Shown here piece after piece: positions 21,935-31,611 of a stretch of 64,000 nucleotides of DNA (position 1 is the first letter of the stretch; every line of letters begins with the position of its first letter). Under the pieces are notes generated by a model. The model was not told where the DNA came from, searched no databases, and saw only the letters and a list, made by a program, of their open reading frames with translations. The stretch spans positions 2,356,001 to 2,420,000 of the forward strand of contig JAJGBQ010000004.1 of the NCBI GenBank assembly GCA_022457065.1, written 5' to 3'. A program made the position numbers and the translations under genes. The DNA comes from Curvularia sp. ZM96. Lineage: Eukaryota; Ascomycota; Dothideomycetes; Pleosporales; Pleosporaceae.

Positions 21935-22754
21935 ATGTCCCGCTCCCAGCCAACTCAACAACCGGGGACGTATACCCACGAGCAACAGCATGCCTTGATG
22001 ATCGCAGGAAGTCAAGCTGAGCCTGCTCAATTGCTTGCCGCGGCAGAATTCATATCTCAGATGTTCCAAGCTAACGGCATTCCCTACGCCTTGATGGGCG
22101 GGTTTGCACTGAACCTCCGAGGAAGCACTCGCGATACTCATGATATTGACGTCGCTGTCGGATGTACAATGCAACGTCTTATCGAGATTCTCTACGAGGA
22201 ACCCAGGTGAGTAAGTCAATCCTCCTCTCAGTTGTTTAACGACAAATTGAGATCCCAGGGTCCGTCGCCCCGCTGGCCCTACGTCCGGTGTCATGAGAAT
22301 ATTTGTATTGGTTGGCGGGCAGTTGAACCCTGAAGTTCCGGAGCTCTGGGTAGCCGTAGATATAATCCTTCGTGGTAAGTGTCACTTTTTCTTTCCTTAC
22401 AGGTAACTATGGGACATAAGCTGACATCTTTGTCCAACAGGCTCTCTCGGTGCCCCTGACAACCCTCAAAACTCATCGGAAGTTGTGACCTTCAACACAA
22501 GCGCGGGACAAAAGCAGCTTCCTGTTATTGACATCTTAAGCGCAATGGCGAGCAAGCTGAATGCATACTATTCAAGACAGCAAACAAACGACTACAGCGA
22601 TATCGGGTTTCTTATCACGAAGTACCCTGAACAGATCCGTGTAATCAGAAACCGACTGAACACAACGCATCGCCAATACTTTGTTACATCGTTTTCACAG
22701 AGTAACCCTGAGAACGCTATCAGACGCGTCAAACATGTTCTAGGTGTAGCCTAG
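21935..22754 (+). CDS. Nucleotidyltransferase-fold protein (AbiEii-like minimal NTase)
   Basis: A 233-residue protein from three exons (21935-22206, 22259-22374, 22441-22754). It carries a clear nucleotidyltransferase signature: MGGFALNLRGSTRDTHDID, with paired Gly55-Gly56, a conserved Arg, and metal-binding Asp70 and Asp72 in the D-x-D arrangement. A third acidic strand is likely at WVAVDIILRG (ends at 22374). The rest resembles the helical partner part of stand-alone NTases (VIDILSAMASKLNAYYSRQQ, then DYSDIGFLITKYPEQI), similar in layout to bacterial AbiEii/DUF1814-type enzymes, some of which are toxins that modify tRNA or nucleotides. In fungi the role is unknown. The intact catalytic triad suggests an active enzyme. 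It sits between a diverged NTase-fold gene and a STAND NTPase gene. Confidence 0.82.
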
Positions 22755-23161
22755 GGTCTTTCTGGGAGGGGAATAGGTAGCTTAATGAGGCTTGTCACAA
22801 CAAAGGCCCATCTACAAGTGCTATCATGAGCTGGAAGCGAAATGACGTTCTTGGGGAAAACATCTCCCTGAAGATGAAGGTTATAACTCATGGTTAAATG
22901 GTCACTTTTTCTGTCATTTCATCCGCGGTAGTAGATCTTTTGTAGAGGTTTGGTGCCGAAGAAGCTTCCTCTGAGTAATTCCTACAGACCGCTTAGTTAA
23001 GACAAGAATGCTCAACAGAGATATATGATAGCTTAGAGAAATATGATTATAGAATCCGATAAAATTCTCGGTATCGTGTCACAATGATGGGCATTCAATG
23101 AATTGTCGGCACATGGCTAACGAAAGAATGCCTTGTATTTGCCCCGTATGACCGTCTTTTG
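22755..23161. other. Convergent intergenic region, NTase gene and STAND gene 3' ends
   Basis: About 400 bp where the two neighbouring transcripts converge. No reading frame or repeat is supported. It presumably holds both 3' untranslated regions. Confidence 0.45.
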
Positions 23162-26100
23162 CTAATCGCATGCACCATGTAACTGCAACAAGTCAACAAA
23201 TCCCCAGTAATATTTCTGAGAAGCAAGTATCATTGCTGTTGCTCCATGTATGTCCTTCGCATTTACATCAGCCTTCCCAGTTCTCAGCAGCACCTCAGCC
23301 ACAGCTTCATGTCCTGCTAATGCCGCGAACATCAACGCTGTTTTCCCCTCTTTGTCTCTAGCACCGATATCAGCTTTCCCCGTGCGTACCAGAATTTCAA
23401 CCATGCTTTTGTTTCCCATCAATGCTAACTCCATTAACACTGTACGCCCACTAAGGTCCTTCGCGTTGATATCAACATTTCCAGACTTTAGCAGCAGCTC
23501 GAAGATGCCCTTTTGCCTATTCACTGCTAGAATTGAAACCATCAGTGCTGTTTGCCCATTATAATTGCGTACGTTAACGTCGGCTTTTCCAGTCGCAAGT
23601 ATCATTTCAAACATGTCTTTATGCCTGTTTGACGCTGCAATTATTAACGCTGTGTTTCCTTGAGAATCTTTCTCGTTAACGTCGGCTTTCCCACTTTGTA
23701 GTACAACCTTAACCACGCCTTGATGCCCTTTTGATGCTGCCTGCGTCAATGCTATGCTCTTAAAGTAATTCTTATCAAGATTGAGCAACGTTTCGACTAG
23801 ATTTTCGTATCCTTGTGACACTGCACGAATTAGGATCGCTGATAGTTTCAGTGGTTCTGTTGGATCATCAGTTTTCCCATGTTGTAACAATAGTCCCAAA
23901 ATCTTCTCGTTGCTATCTTCGACTGCTTGTTCACAAAGGTTCCATAGCTCTTCTTGTGCAACGTTGAACGTAAACACCTGTAGATTGATCAATTTTGAAG
24001 CAAGCCTGAAGATAGCAGCATCGTTTCCTGATACATGGAGGATCAATTCCTTCCAATGTGTATCTGCATATCGGTGAAAGCTGAAGGGGTTTTCTTTCTC
24101 GGACTGTGACGACATGTTCATCTCTGCAACTGCTTTACTCATGTCGAATGTAGATTGCTTCCTTGATTTGAGGAATTTAATGGCCAGGCTGCGCCGATTT
24201 CTGGAGGAACTCATGGTGGCTTGTACAATCTTGGATGGAAAAGATTGTGCCATGATTGGATTGACTTTGACTCTCGATAACTGTGTTCCGAAAACACCAT
24301 AGCAAAGATAAGTGACCATGACGTTTGCCAATATTCTTTGCGCGTCTTTGAGCGAAAATCTTGTACGACCTGTGCTATCATGTCCAGCTATCAGATACTG
24401 CTTAACGCTATGATGGACGACTCGGACAGTGAGTTCTTCCTCGTCGACAACAACAATACATCCGCAGCAGGCTAATGCCGAGTAAGCCTCATGCAAGAGC
24501 TTAGAAGGATCCCAAATAGCGTCCCCCGGAACCACGCTCAGGGCCTCTCGCAACTCGTCTGTTGTTAGAGGCCGCGTAGCAGCAAGCACGAGCTGTAGTG
24601 TTTTTGCTTGAAGTGATAGGTCAGTTCCTGATCTGTGTAAAATCCTAGCAAATGTCCCAGAGAGATCTTTGGGTAGGTCTGCTAATGCTTCGCGGATGGC
24701 GTGATCAGTCTTCTTATCGCAGAGTGTTCTTATCTGAAGAGCTGCCCAGAGAAACATCCCCTGAGAGCCTTTTAGAAGGGCATCCTGTATCTCGAATATC
24801 AGAGTTGGGTCCCCGATTGTCAGAAGCCCTTTTTGAAGACAACGCTCGAGTTCTGTTTCAATGAAGGCTTCGATGTCGGGATTGCTTTCCGGCAAGCATA
24901 CAATGCGAGTGGCGATGAGCTCCTTTGTGATTGCATGCAGGCCATTGCCCGGCTCCTCTCGAAAGGAAATGCAAACTAGCATTTGCAATAATCCTTGGAT
25001 TTCCTGTAGTGCTTTTGCTAGTGTTTCCTTCTGGTCAAAGTCACATTCGTCTATGCCGTCAAGAACAACGTATGCTTTGCGCTCTTTCGGGAAAGCTTCT
25101 TTAACCAAGCGCACTAGATCTTCGTTGCCGCCTCTGACGTAAGTGTTCTCGTAGCGTTTTGCAAGTACACCAAAGTCCGGGACAGTACATAGCAGTTGTC
25201 GTATTAGGGATCCAAGGATTGTCCGAGCTTCCAAACTCTCTCGGATATCGTGTTTGCAAAAGAAATACGCCACTATGGTCCCATCATTCTCAGTAGAGAG
25301 AATGAGATCATCCACAATATTAGCCAATAGAACAGACTTGCCCGAACCTAACTTGCCCGTGTACACCAGCGTGGAAGAGTGTGAGCAGTCTTTCCATTCC
25401 TGGTATTCTGCTGAGTTCTTATAGAAGGATGAGTTGCCAACTTTTCGTGTTTGTTTCCACGTTGTTTCATGGTCGTATTTGGAACAGAAATCGAGTACTT
25501 GGATTTTGCTTGCGTAGCTCTGTTGATGCGAATGAGACTTGAATATTTCCCTAGTCAAGAGCCTAGACTTGGAGTTCTCCTGGGCTTCTGCTAGACACAT
25601 CTCTTCCTTAATCGAGTTCGCTCACTTGTCTAGATCTGTTTGGAAGGTTTTTAAATGCGTATCGCTCAACGAGGAGGTGAACTGCCGAACAGACGACCTC
25701 TGCCCAAACTTGAATAGGTGATGACAGAGTTCAACTACTAAGATGAAGTACTCGGCAAGAGATGATTGTAACGCTTTGGAATGCGGGTACAGTAGCGCCA
25801 TTCTCTGATAGCGTGGTGTAGTGCGACCGATGGCCATAAACAGCGAGGATAATTTATCGACGTACGCTGATAGGCTCACAAAAGACTGTTGGGTGTCAGC
25901 GGATGGCAGCGACAACGAGGGAAGATGAAGACACTGACCACACCCCACACGCAACTAGGTTCTGCGAACCACCAATAATAATGTCCCCAAGGGCGGCATA
26001 TTGTTGGACTCCTTGAACGAAACTGGTGAAGCGAGGCCCGAAGCATTGTTCGCCAAACTTGTTGGATATTCGTTCGTCCATTTTGGCCGTCAGCCTCATC

Positions 26101-26258
26101 ACATCGTTCTGATCAGGCGGAGCCTTGCTTGATTGCAATCTGAGTGCTCGAAACTCGACTTTTTGTTCGACTGAAAGGTCAGCTTCAAATTCAGAGACAG
26201 CCTGACCGAGACGGATCTCAGGCTTTAGCGGCGCAACCTTTGCCAAAGCTTTCGACAT
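23162..26258 (-). CDS. STAND protein: fungal N-terminal domain, NACHT NTPase, ankyrin repeats; one in-frame TGA
   Basis: NLR-like signalling NTPase of the fungal STAND class, used by some fungi in allorecognition and programmed death. The first exon (26258-25935) encodes the N-terminal domain from MSKALAKVAPLKPEIR and ends near NLVACGVW. The second begins at 25885 (SFVSLSAYVDKLSSLFMA). The NACHT domain has Walker A GKLGSGKS (about 25354-25332) and Walker B YVVLDGIDECD. A helical region with TLQLVLAATRPLTTDEL follows, then about six ankyrin repeats of 34-36 residues with a recurrent TGKADVN core, ending GACD. The frame holds TGA at 25622-25624 after QTDLDK. It may be a nonsense mutation (CGA to TGA). 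Alternatively it lies in a 63-bp in-frame intron (GTGAGC at 25625, TCTAG ending 25563), giving 994 residues. Without that intron the long frame restarts at ATG 25600 (812 residues). Confidence 0.8.
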
Positions 26259-26590
26259 GATTGTTGTCAACAATCACGATATACAAGAATGCAGCGCAGT
26301 ATCAAACAATGACATAACAGCAGAGATAGGCTTCATTTGTCTTTGATACTGCGCGTCGACGCGAGGCATATGACTAAGGCTCCTAGCAGTTCAGTAGGTA
26401 TACAATTTTCACGACAAGCAACATGTGATAGGTAAGATGATATGGAGATGAAAAGTGTGCAAAGGAAGAGGATTAAGAAGCAGGTGATTCCAGCCATCAG
26501 GGAAGAAGACAGCAGCAACGCTATACATTAAGCTGAGCGTGGCTGAGCCGTTCAGCTGCCAGCTCAGCTGCCTCCTTGGCACTGCCTATG
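26259..26590. other. STAND gene promoter region
   Basis: About 330 bp upstream of the STAND start, ending at the target duplication of a solo LTR. No TATA element was recognised. The LTR therefore sits within 350 bp of the gene and could affect its promoter. Confidence 0.45.
26586..26590. repeat. Left target-site duplication CTATG of the solo LTR
   Basis: Identical to 27036-27040 on the other side of the LTR. Five base pairs is the usual duplication length for Gypsy and Copia integrases. Confidence 0.82.
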
Positions 26591-27035
26591 TGTTACGAAC
26601 CTGAGCAGAGGGGACAGCGCAAGATATGGAAAGAATGAAGGAAGGGGCCATGTCAAGACCTCTTTCAGAGGAAGGGACATATCCAGCCAATGACGTATGA
26701 GTAATCATACATCCCACAGGCTTGGCGGAACGCCACTATGGGACACATCACGTGTGTCCCACAGATCCCATATAATCCCACAACGTCCCACGCATAGGAC
26801 ACCATAGGACACTGTAGGACACTGTAGGACATAGGACACTCCTTAGTATATAGGAATAGGCATTGGGCCCTTATGGCTCGATGTGTTCAACTTAAGTTAC
26901 AAGTACAAGTACAATACAAGAGTTACTTGCAGAGACACTGTTCATATCACCCTGTTGCTTCATCCGCGAAAACCAACCTCAGAGTCTTGACACCAGAAGT
27001 CTTATATTACTTCCACTCAAGATCCACTCTTAACA
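26591..27035. mobile_element. Solo LTR of an LTR retrotransposon (445 bp)
   Basis: Begins TGTTACGAACC and ends CTCTTAACA, so the termini are the inverted pair TGTTA/TAACA typical of LTRs. It is flanked by an exact 5-bp direct duplication, CTATG (26586-26590 and 27036-27040). No gag or pol sequence lies next to it, so this is a solo LTR left by LTR-LTR recombination. It contains a run of TAGGACA units, a TATATAGG promoter-like element near 26848, and the string GTCTTGACACCAGAAG near the end. Which superfamily (Gypsy or Copia) cannot be told from the LTR alone. Confidence 0.85.
26793..26840 (+). repeat. Decameric TAGGACA repeats inside the solo LTR
   Basis: Consecutive units of about 10 bp (ATAGGACACC, ATAGGACACT, GTAGGACACT, GTAGGACATA) followed by a shortened GGACACT. 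They stand just upstream of the LTR's TATATAGG element, where retrotransposon promoters often carry enhancer repeats. Confidence 0.8.
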
Positions 27036-27040
27036 CTATG

Positions 27041-28581
27041 CACTACCGTAGTTGGTCATAGCTTGCAACAGGCCAATAGATGCAACACGATTTCCTAGTA
27101 AAATATAGTTTTTCTTTCTTATTTAACGCCTTAGTTCTTTATTATTAATTAGAAAGTCTAATACTAAAGTTATAGAAAACAGTCTACTCTATAACTAGTT
27201 AAGCAGAGAGGCCTAGCTAACAAGTATGTATTCACCTATCGTACAGAAGAAGAAAGATAAAGAAGGAGAAGAAGCTGACTATATACAAGCCTTCTTTATA
27301 CCTCTTCTCTCTTCGTCACGTGCCTGTACAAGTCACGTGATTTGCTGTTATTGTGCCAGTGCACAGCGTGATTGGTCAGGTGACTTACGTCACCTAACTA
27401 GGCACGTGACGAAGGAAGTAGGTAGTATATGAGGCTCTTGCTAGAGTTAGAGAAGGGACATCGACCTCACGACAGCACCGCACTTCGACTTCACCTATGA
27501 TTACAATACAACTTTCTTTGCATATCTCTCTCTTCTCTTAGTGACTGCTGTGGTGGCTGCTCTACTATCGTCCACTCCAGTAAGTACTGTGGTCTCGTAC
27601 TATCTACACCCTTACATTATGTGACTTCCTAGTAGAGCACTTGGGCGCAGCCCTTCACAATACCCACGTTAACCCAGCACTAAGCAACCCAACCCTACTA
27701 CTACCCGACTCTTGGCTAACCCGACCCTATCCCTACCCAACTCTTGGCAATCCTATCCCTACCGGTACCAAGCCTCACTAGCGTGGAGTAGGATAGGAGT
27801 AGCTAGGGTCGTGTCTTATGTAAGCTAACCCTACCCCTACCCTACCCCAACCCGTTTGCCAGCCTACCTCTACCCATACGTAACTATTACTAACTTCTAC
27901 TCTACTCTAATCGACGCTAGGTACCCTATACTTATCTACCAACCTAGTTTAGCTACACGATGCATGCCCCTGCGAACTAACTATCTTGCTCAATATACAC
28001 GGCAAAACTCGTCTGCAATATAACATCAAATAGGCCAATTCATCTGCAAGTAACTAATGATAACAGGCGATGTGGGGTAGGAATCCTGATGCAATCTAAA
28101 GTTGCAGCCAAGCCATACATGTAAGCTCACGCACTTGGCAAGCGGCAATTCTCGTGGCGGCATACACCCGGCAGCTAGCATCATCCAGAAAGAGTTACAT
28201 GTGCGGCATCTAGTTTAGTAAACTGCTGCACATCACGTCAGTAATCCTGTAAGTTCGCGTTCGATATAATAACGCAACCTTATCAGATTTGACAGAACGC
28301 CACATGCATTTCACGTCTTGCCCTGGCTAAGTTACCCCACAGCGTTACGCCGAAGTTAGCCCAAATTCGGTGTTTGGTTGCCTTACGTTTCCCGTAAACG
28401 TCTGATGGTCTCATAGCTTTGAGTTGGGAAGGCTGGAACAACTATGTAATAAGCTAGCTACTACTATGTTACAAAATTCACGCCTTCTTCTGCCTTCCTC
28501 ACTACCGGTATTACTTAAAACGAAAACGGTCTCTTATCAATTACATCGACACAGTAGTGTGAAATTTTGTTCAAGAAGAAG
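27041..28581. other. Gene-free, partly AT-rich DNA with hairpins and C/A-rich low-complexity tracts
   Basis: About 1.5 kb before the NRPS-like gene. The stretch 27080-27200 is very AT-rich. A 15-bp inverted repeat lies at 27311-27325 and 27400-27414. The tract 27660-27860 is rich in CCCTA-like words (for example CTAACCCTACCCCTACC) that recall but do not match telomere repeats. The whole block is probably decayed transposon DNA. No coding region is supportable. Confidence 0.5.
27311..27414. repeat. 15-bp perfect inverted repeat enclosing CACGTG-rich DNA
   Basis: CTTCGTCACGTGCCT at 27311-27325 is the exact inverse of AGGCACGTGACGAAG at 27400-27414. In between are another TCACGTGA palindrome and AGGTGACTTACGTCACCT, a 7-bp arm hairpin. 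Three CACGTG boxes thus occur within about 100 bp. It may be a relic of a transposon promoter or terminus. Confidence 0.8.
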
Positions 28582-31500
28582 ATGTCTACAAAATCTCGAC
28601 CGGACAAAATCATGTCTCTAGCTGACATTGACACCTTGGCACTCTCATTCATTGCAGAGACGTGTAAAATATCCAAGAGCAGAATCAGAGATGTCTACAG
28701 CTGCACACCACTTCAATCATCCATGATAGCGAAGAACCGAAATGAGATGTTCCATTTCGTACTGTCACCATCTCGCCTTGTCGACCCCGACCCGCTCTGC
28801 GATGCGTTGCGCCAGGTAGTCATGCACAACGAGATTCTGCGTACCCGTATCGTCAATTGTGCTAGCCTGGGCACTGTCAACATTGTCACTGATGAAGAGC
28901 ATGTGACCAATCGCGACACCGGATACGACAACATCGAAGACTACCTACGGGCAGACGATGACGCACCGCACCAATGCTTCGAAACAGGTGACCTCCTCTT
29001 TCGCTCTGCCTACGTCGGACACAATGCAGTACTCACGCTACATCACGCTATCATGGACTACTGGACGATAGACAACCTGATTCAACTCGATTTATCTGTA
29101 GTGTACGCTGGTCATCCGCCGATAAAGCGTCCTGCATTCAAGGAATTCGTGAAGTACTGCTCAGACGTGGACGACGAAGCAGCTAGAGCCTTTTGGATGC
29201 CACGTTTCAAAGGTGCTCCGGCTGTCTTCCCCGAACCTAGGTCAGCACAGTCACCTCAACCACGTGTGAGCGAGAAAACAGTTCGCCACATGGCTTTGCA
29301 ACGTAGGGCGGGGCATGATGCAATCGCTTCCTCTCATATGCCCTTCTTCATCGAGGCAGCCTGGGCGTTGACTACTGCCATTTACACAAACAGCGAAAGC
29401 GTTGCATATGGCCTAGTATTATCTGGTCGTTCCAAGACTGGGAATGGCATCGAGAATACGCTCGGTCCTACAGTCACTGAGGTGCCAGTCCAAGCGATTG
29501 TGCGGCATCAAACGATGACGGTAGATAATCTCATCAAGGACCGAGCAATGGCATTGCGTCAACTTCAACAGCACCCGGCGGAGGTGCAATATGGCGTGGA
29601 GAAGATTGGGGCTTTGAGTGAATCTGCTAGGGTAGCAGCAAGGTTCCAGACACTGATCAACATTCGTCCTGCCGTCTTCACAGTCAACAGACATGACGAT
29701 ACCACCAACGACATCCGCATAAAGATGCGTATGGTCTGGCGACAGGGATACTATCCGCTACAATTCATCTTTAGCATCATGGACGATGGTGTCACGGTCT
29801 GGGCTAGAGCTGACTCGACCATCATCAGTGATCGACAGCTGGATCTGATACTGAACCAGTATGAACATACGTTGCGTTTACTGACGGAGGTCCCGCTGCA
29901 AACTAGGCTGGCCAAACTGCCGCTTCTAGACTCGCATTCTCGAGTCGAGGTCTTCGGCTGGAATAGCACTCCTCCGGCAACTTCGGACAAAAGCATAGTG
30001 GAGGCTCTGGATCAATGTGCCCAATCTCAAGACCTAGCTGTGGAGGCTGTCGACGGGAGTGCAACCCATCTGGCGTTACACTCTATGTCGGATCACATTG
30101 CCGAACAGCTTCGGCAGAGAGGCGTATTGCCTGGAGCACGGGTGGGGTTTCTGTTTAAAAAGTCACTCTTGGCGACTGCGGCCTTGGTGGGACTGCTCAG
30201 AGCGGGTGGCATATGCATTCCCATCGAAGAGTATGAAGAGGCGCTGTTATCAAGTGTAGGAGCACAGTTGCTGGTCACTTCGCCTGACAGCTACGCCGAG
30301 GTTTCGAAACTCACATCGAATGTGTTTGTAGTGGACCCAGACTTGATAAAGGAGGCGGCTGCAAGCACCAAGGTGACTCCGCTGCTCAACGGCCATGCTG
30401 CGACTACGCAAGCAAAAGCGGCAAGGAGAACAGCAGAAGACTTGGCATACATCCTGTTCACAACCGAAGGCTCGGGAGCGCCCCAGACACCTGTAATGAT
30501 AAGCCACGGCCATATAGTCTCAGTACTGACATCGTATGTGCATCAATTCAACTGGCAAGCGGATTGTCGTATTGTTCAGTTCAGCCCATACATATCGAGT
30601 CAAAGCGTGCTCGAGATTTTCGGGACCCTTATTGCTGGAGGCTGTGTCTGCGTCCCCCACGATGACGAGACCAATCTACCGGCCTTTATCACGTCGGCCC
30701 AGGCAAACGGCGCTGTGCTGCCTCCTCGGGTGCTCCGTACCATGGCGCCTGGCGACGTGCCAAGCTTGCGCTTCTTGGCTGCTTTGAGCGGTGACGACCT
30801 GGTTGATGACCACTTGGGCAGAACGTGGGGTGATGCACTCGGCTTCTTCAGAGGTTGGGTTGTGGGCGAGTCTTGCATGGTGGCTACGGTTGCGAAGGTC
30901 GTTCCCAACCTGCCATATCCAGACAGCATGGGCAAGGCGATAGGCTCTATTGTTTGGATCGTCAACCCTGACAGCACAGACGACCTGGCTCCGCTGGGCG
31001 GGGTTGGGGAGGTTGTGATTGAGAGCGGGGGTGGGGTAGGAGTAGGAGTAGGGGTAGGTGTTGGTGTAGGAGCAGGTGGCCTTGCCAAGACAGGCCCGTG
31101 GCGGTTGATGACGCCGTGCCCTGCGTGGGCGCCCTCGCGCAGTGGCTGTGGACGGAGAAGCCAGTACTACCGAACAGGGGCGCTGGCCAAGAACAATGCG
31201 GATGGGAGCATCTCACCGGTTGGGTGGGTGAGCAACCGAGTCAAGCTGGGCGGGCAGACGGTGCAGCTGGAGCAGATTGAGCGGGTGTTGGTGGGCTGCA
31301 GTGGGCTGATCGACGCCGTTGTGAGCACTAGGATAGCGGCGGGAAGAACCCAGTTAGTAGCCGTCGTGTGCTTAGCCGATGCCCGGCTGCCGAGCCGCAG
31401 GGCGTTGCGGAAGCTTCCGGAGCACATTGCCGCTGGTGGACGTCAGGCCGTCTCTGCGTGGGCTGCGTCCAGGCTTCCCACCGAACAGGTTCCGTCGGTT

Positions 31501-31611
31501 ATTCATGTCGTCGAGGAATTGCCGCGAGTGCTGCTGCACCGGCTCGATCGCCTTGCTGTTCGCGATTGGCTTCGCCAGCCCGCGCACCTGGGCGGGGGAG
31601 GATTAGAGTAA
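28582..31611 (+). CDS. NRPS-like protein: condensation plus damaged adenylation domain, no carrier domain
   Basis: Single-exon gene, 1,009 residues. The N-terminal third is a condensation domain. It opens with VYSCTPLQSSMIAKN (core C1 of the family) and carries the active-site motif HHAIMD at residues 154-159, in which both His and the Asp of HHxxxDG remain but the final Gly is Tyr. From about residue 460 an AMP-binding fold follows: LAYILFTTEGSGAPQTPVM (core A3, lacking the expected lysine), YYRTGAL near residue 866 (TGD changed to TGA), and VKLGGQTVQLEQIERVL (A8). The A10 catalytic lysine is absent: the C-terminal motif reads PRVLLHRLDR, with Arg987 where Lys is expected. No phosphopantetheine site follows. 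Adenylation is therefore probably lost, while the condensation domain may work. It starts the putative cluster, on the plus strand like the PKS and P450. Confidence 0.85.
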   Translation: MSTKSRPDKIMSLADIDTLALSFIAETCKISKSRIRDVYSCTPLQSSMIAKNRNEMFHFVLSPSRLVDPDPLCDALRQVVMHNEILRTRIVNCASLGTVNIVTDEEHVTNRDTGYDNIEDYLRADDDAPHQCFETGDLLFRSAYVGHNAVLTLHHAIMDYWTIDNLIQLDLSVVYAGHPPIKRPAFKEFVKYCSDVDDEAARAFWMPRFKGAPAVFPEPRSAQSPQPRVSEKTVRHMALQRRAGHDAIASSHMPFFIEAAWALTTAIYTNSESVAYGLVLSGRSKTGNGIENTLGPTVTEVPVQAIVRHQTMTVDNLIKDRAMALRQLQQHPAEVQYGVEKIGALSESARVAARFQTLINIRPAVFTVNRHDDTTNDIRIKMRMVWRQGYYPLQFIFSIMDDGVTVWARADSTIISDRQLDLILNQYEHTLRLLTEVPLQTRLAKLPLLDSHSRVEVFGWNSTPPATSDKSIVEALDQCAQSQDLAVEAVDGSATHLALHSMSDHIAEQLRQRGVLPGARVGFLFKKSLLATAALVGLLRAGGICIPIEEYEEALLSSVGAQLLVTSPDSYAEVSKLTSNVFVVDPDLIKEAAASTKVTPLLNGHAATTQAKAARRTAEDLAYILFTTEGSGAPQTPVMISHGHIVSVLTSYVHQFNWQADCRIVQFSPYISSQSVLEIFGTLIAGGCVCVPHDDETNLPAFITSAQANGAVLPPRVLRTMAPGDVPSLRFLAALSGDDLVDDHLGRTWGDALGFFRGWVVGESCMVATVAKVVPNLPYPDSMGKAIGSIVWIVNPDSTDDLAPLGGVGEVVIESGGGVGVGVGVGVGVGAGGLAKTGPWRLMTPCPAWAPSRSGCGRRSQYYRTGALAKNNADGSISPVGWVSNRVKLGGQTVQLEQIERVLVGCSGLIDAVVSTRIAAGRTQLVAVVCLADARLPSRRALRKLPEHIAAGGRQAVSAWAASRLPTEQVPSVIHVVEELPRVLLHRLDRLAVRDWLRQPAHLGGGGLE
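31026..31080 (+). repeat. In-frame GGNGTA microsatellite coding Gly-Val repeats
   Basis: A run of GGAGTA/GGGGTA/GGTGTT-like hexamers within the NRPS-like gene encodes about eight alternating Gly-Val residues, between the A5-like region and core A7. A length-variable hydrophobic-flexible insert in a catalytic domain is unusual and adds to the view that the domain is no longer under normal constraint. Confidence 0.85.

Noticed and set aside
26793..26840. Regular 10-bp units considered as a CRISPR-like array
   Set aside because: Units are contiguous without unique spacers, inside an LTR of a fungal genome.
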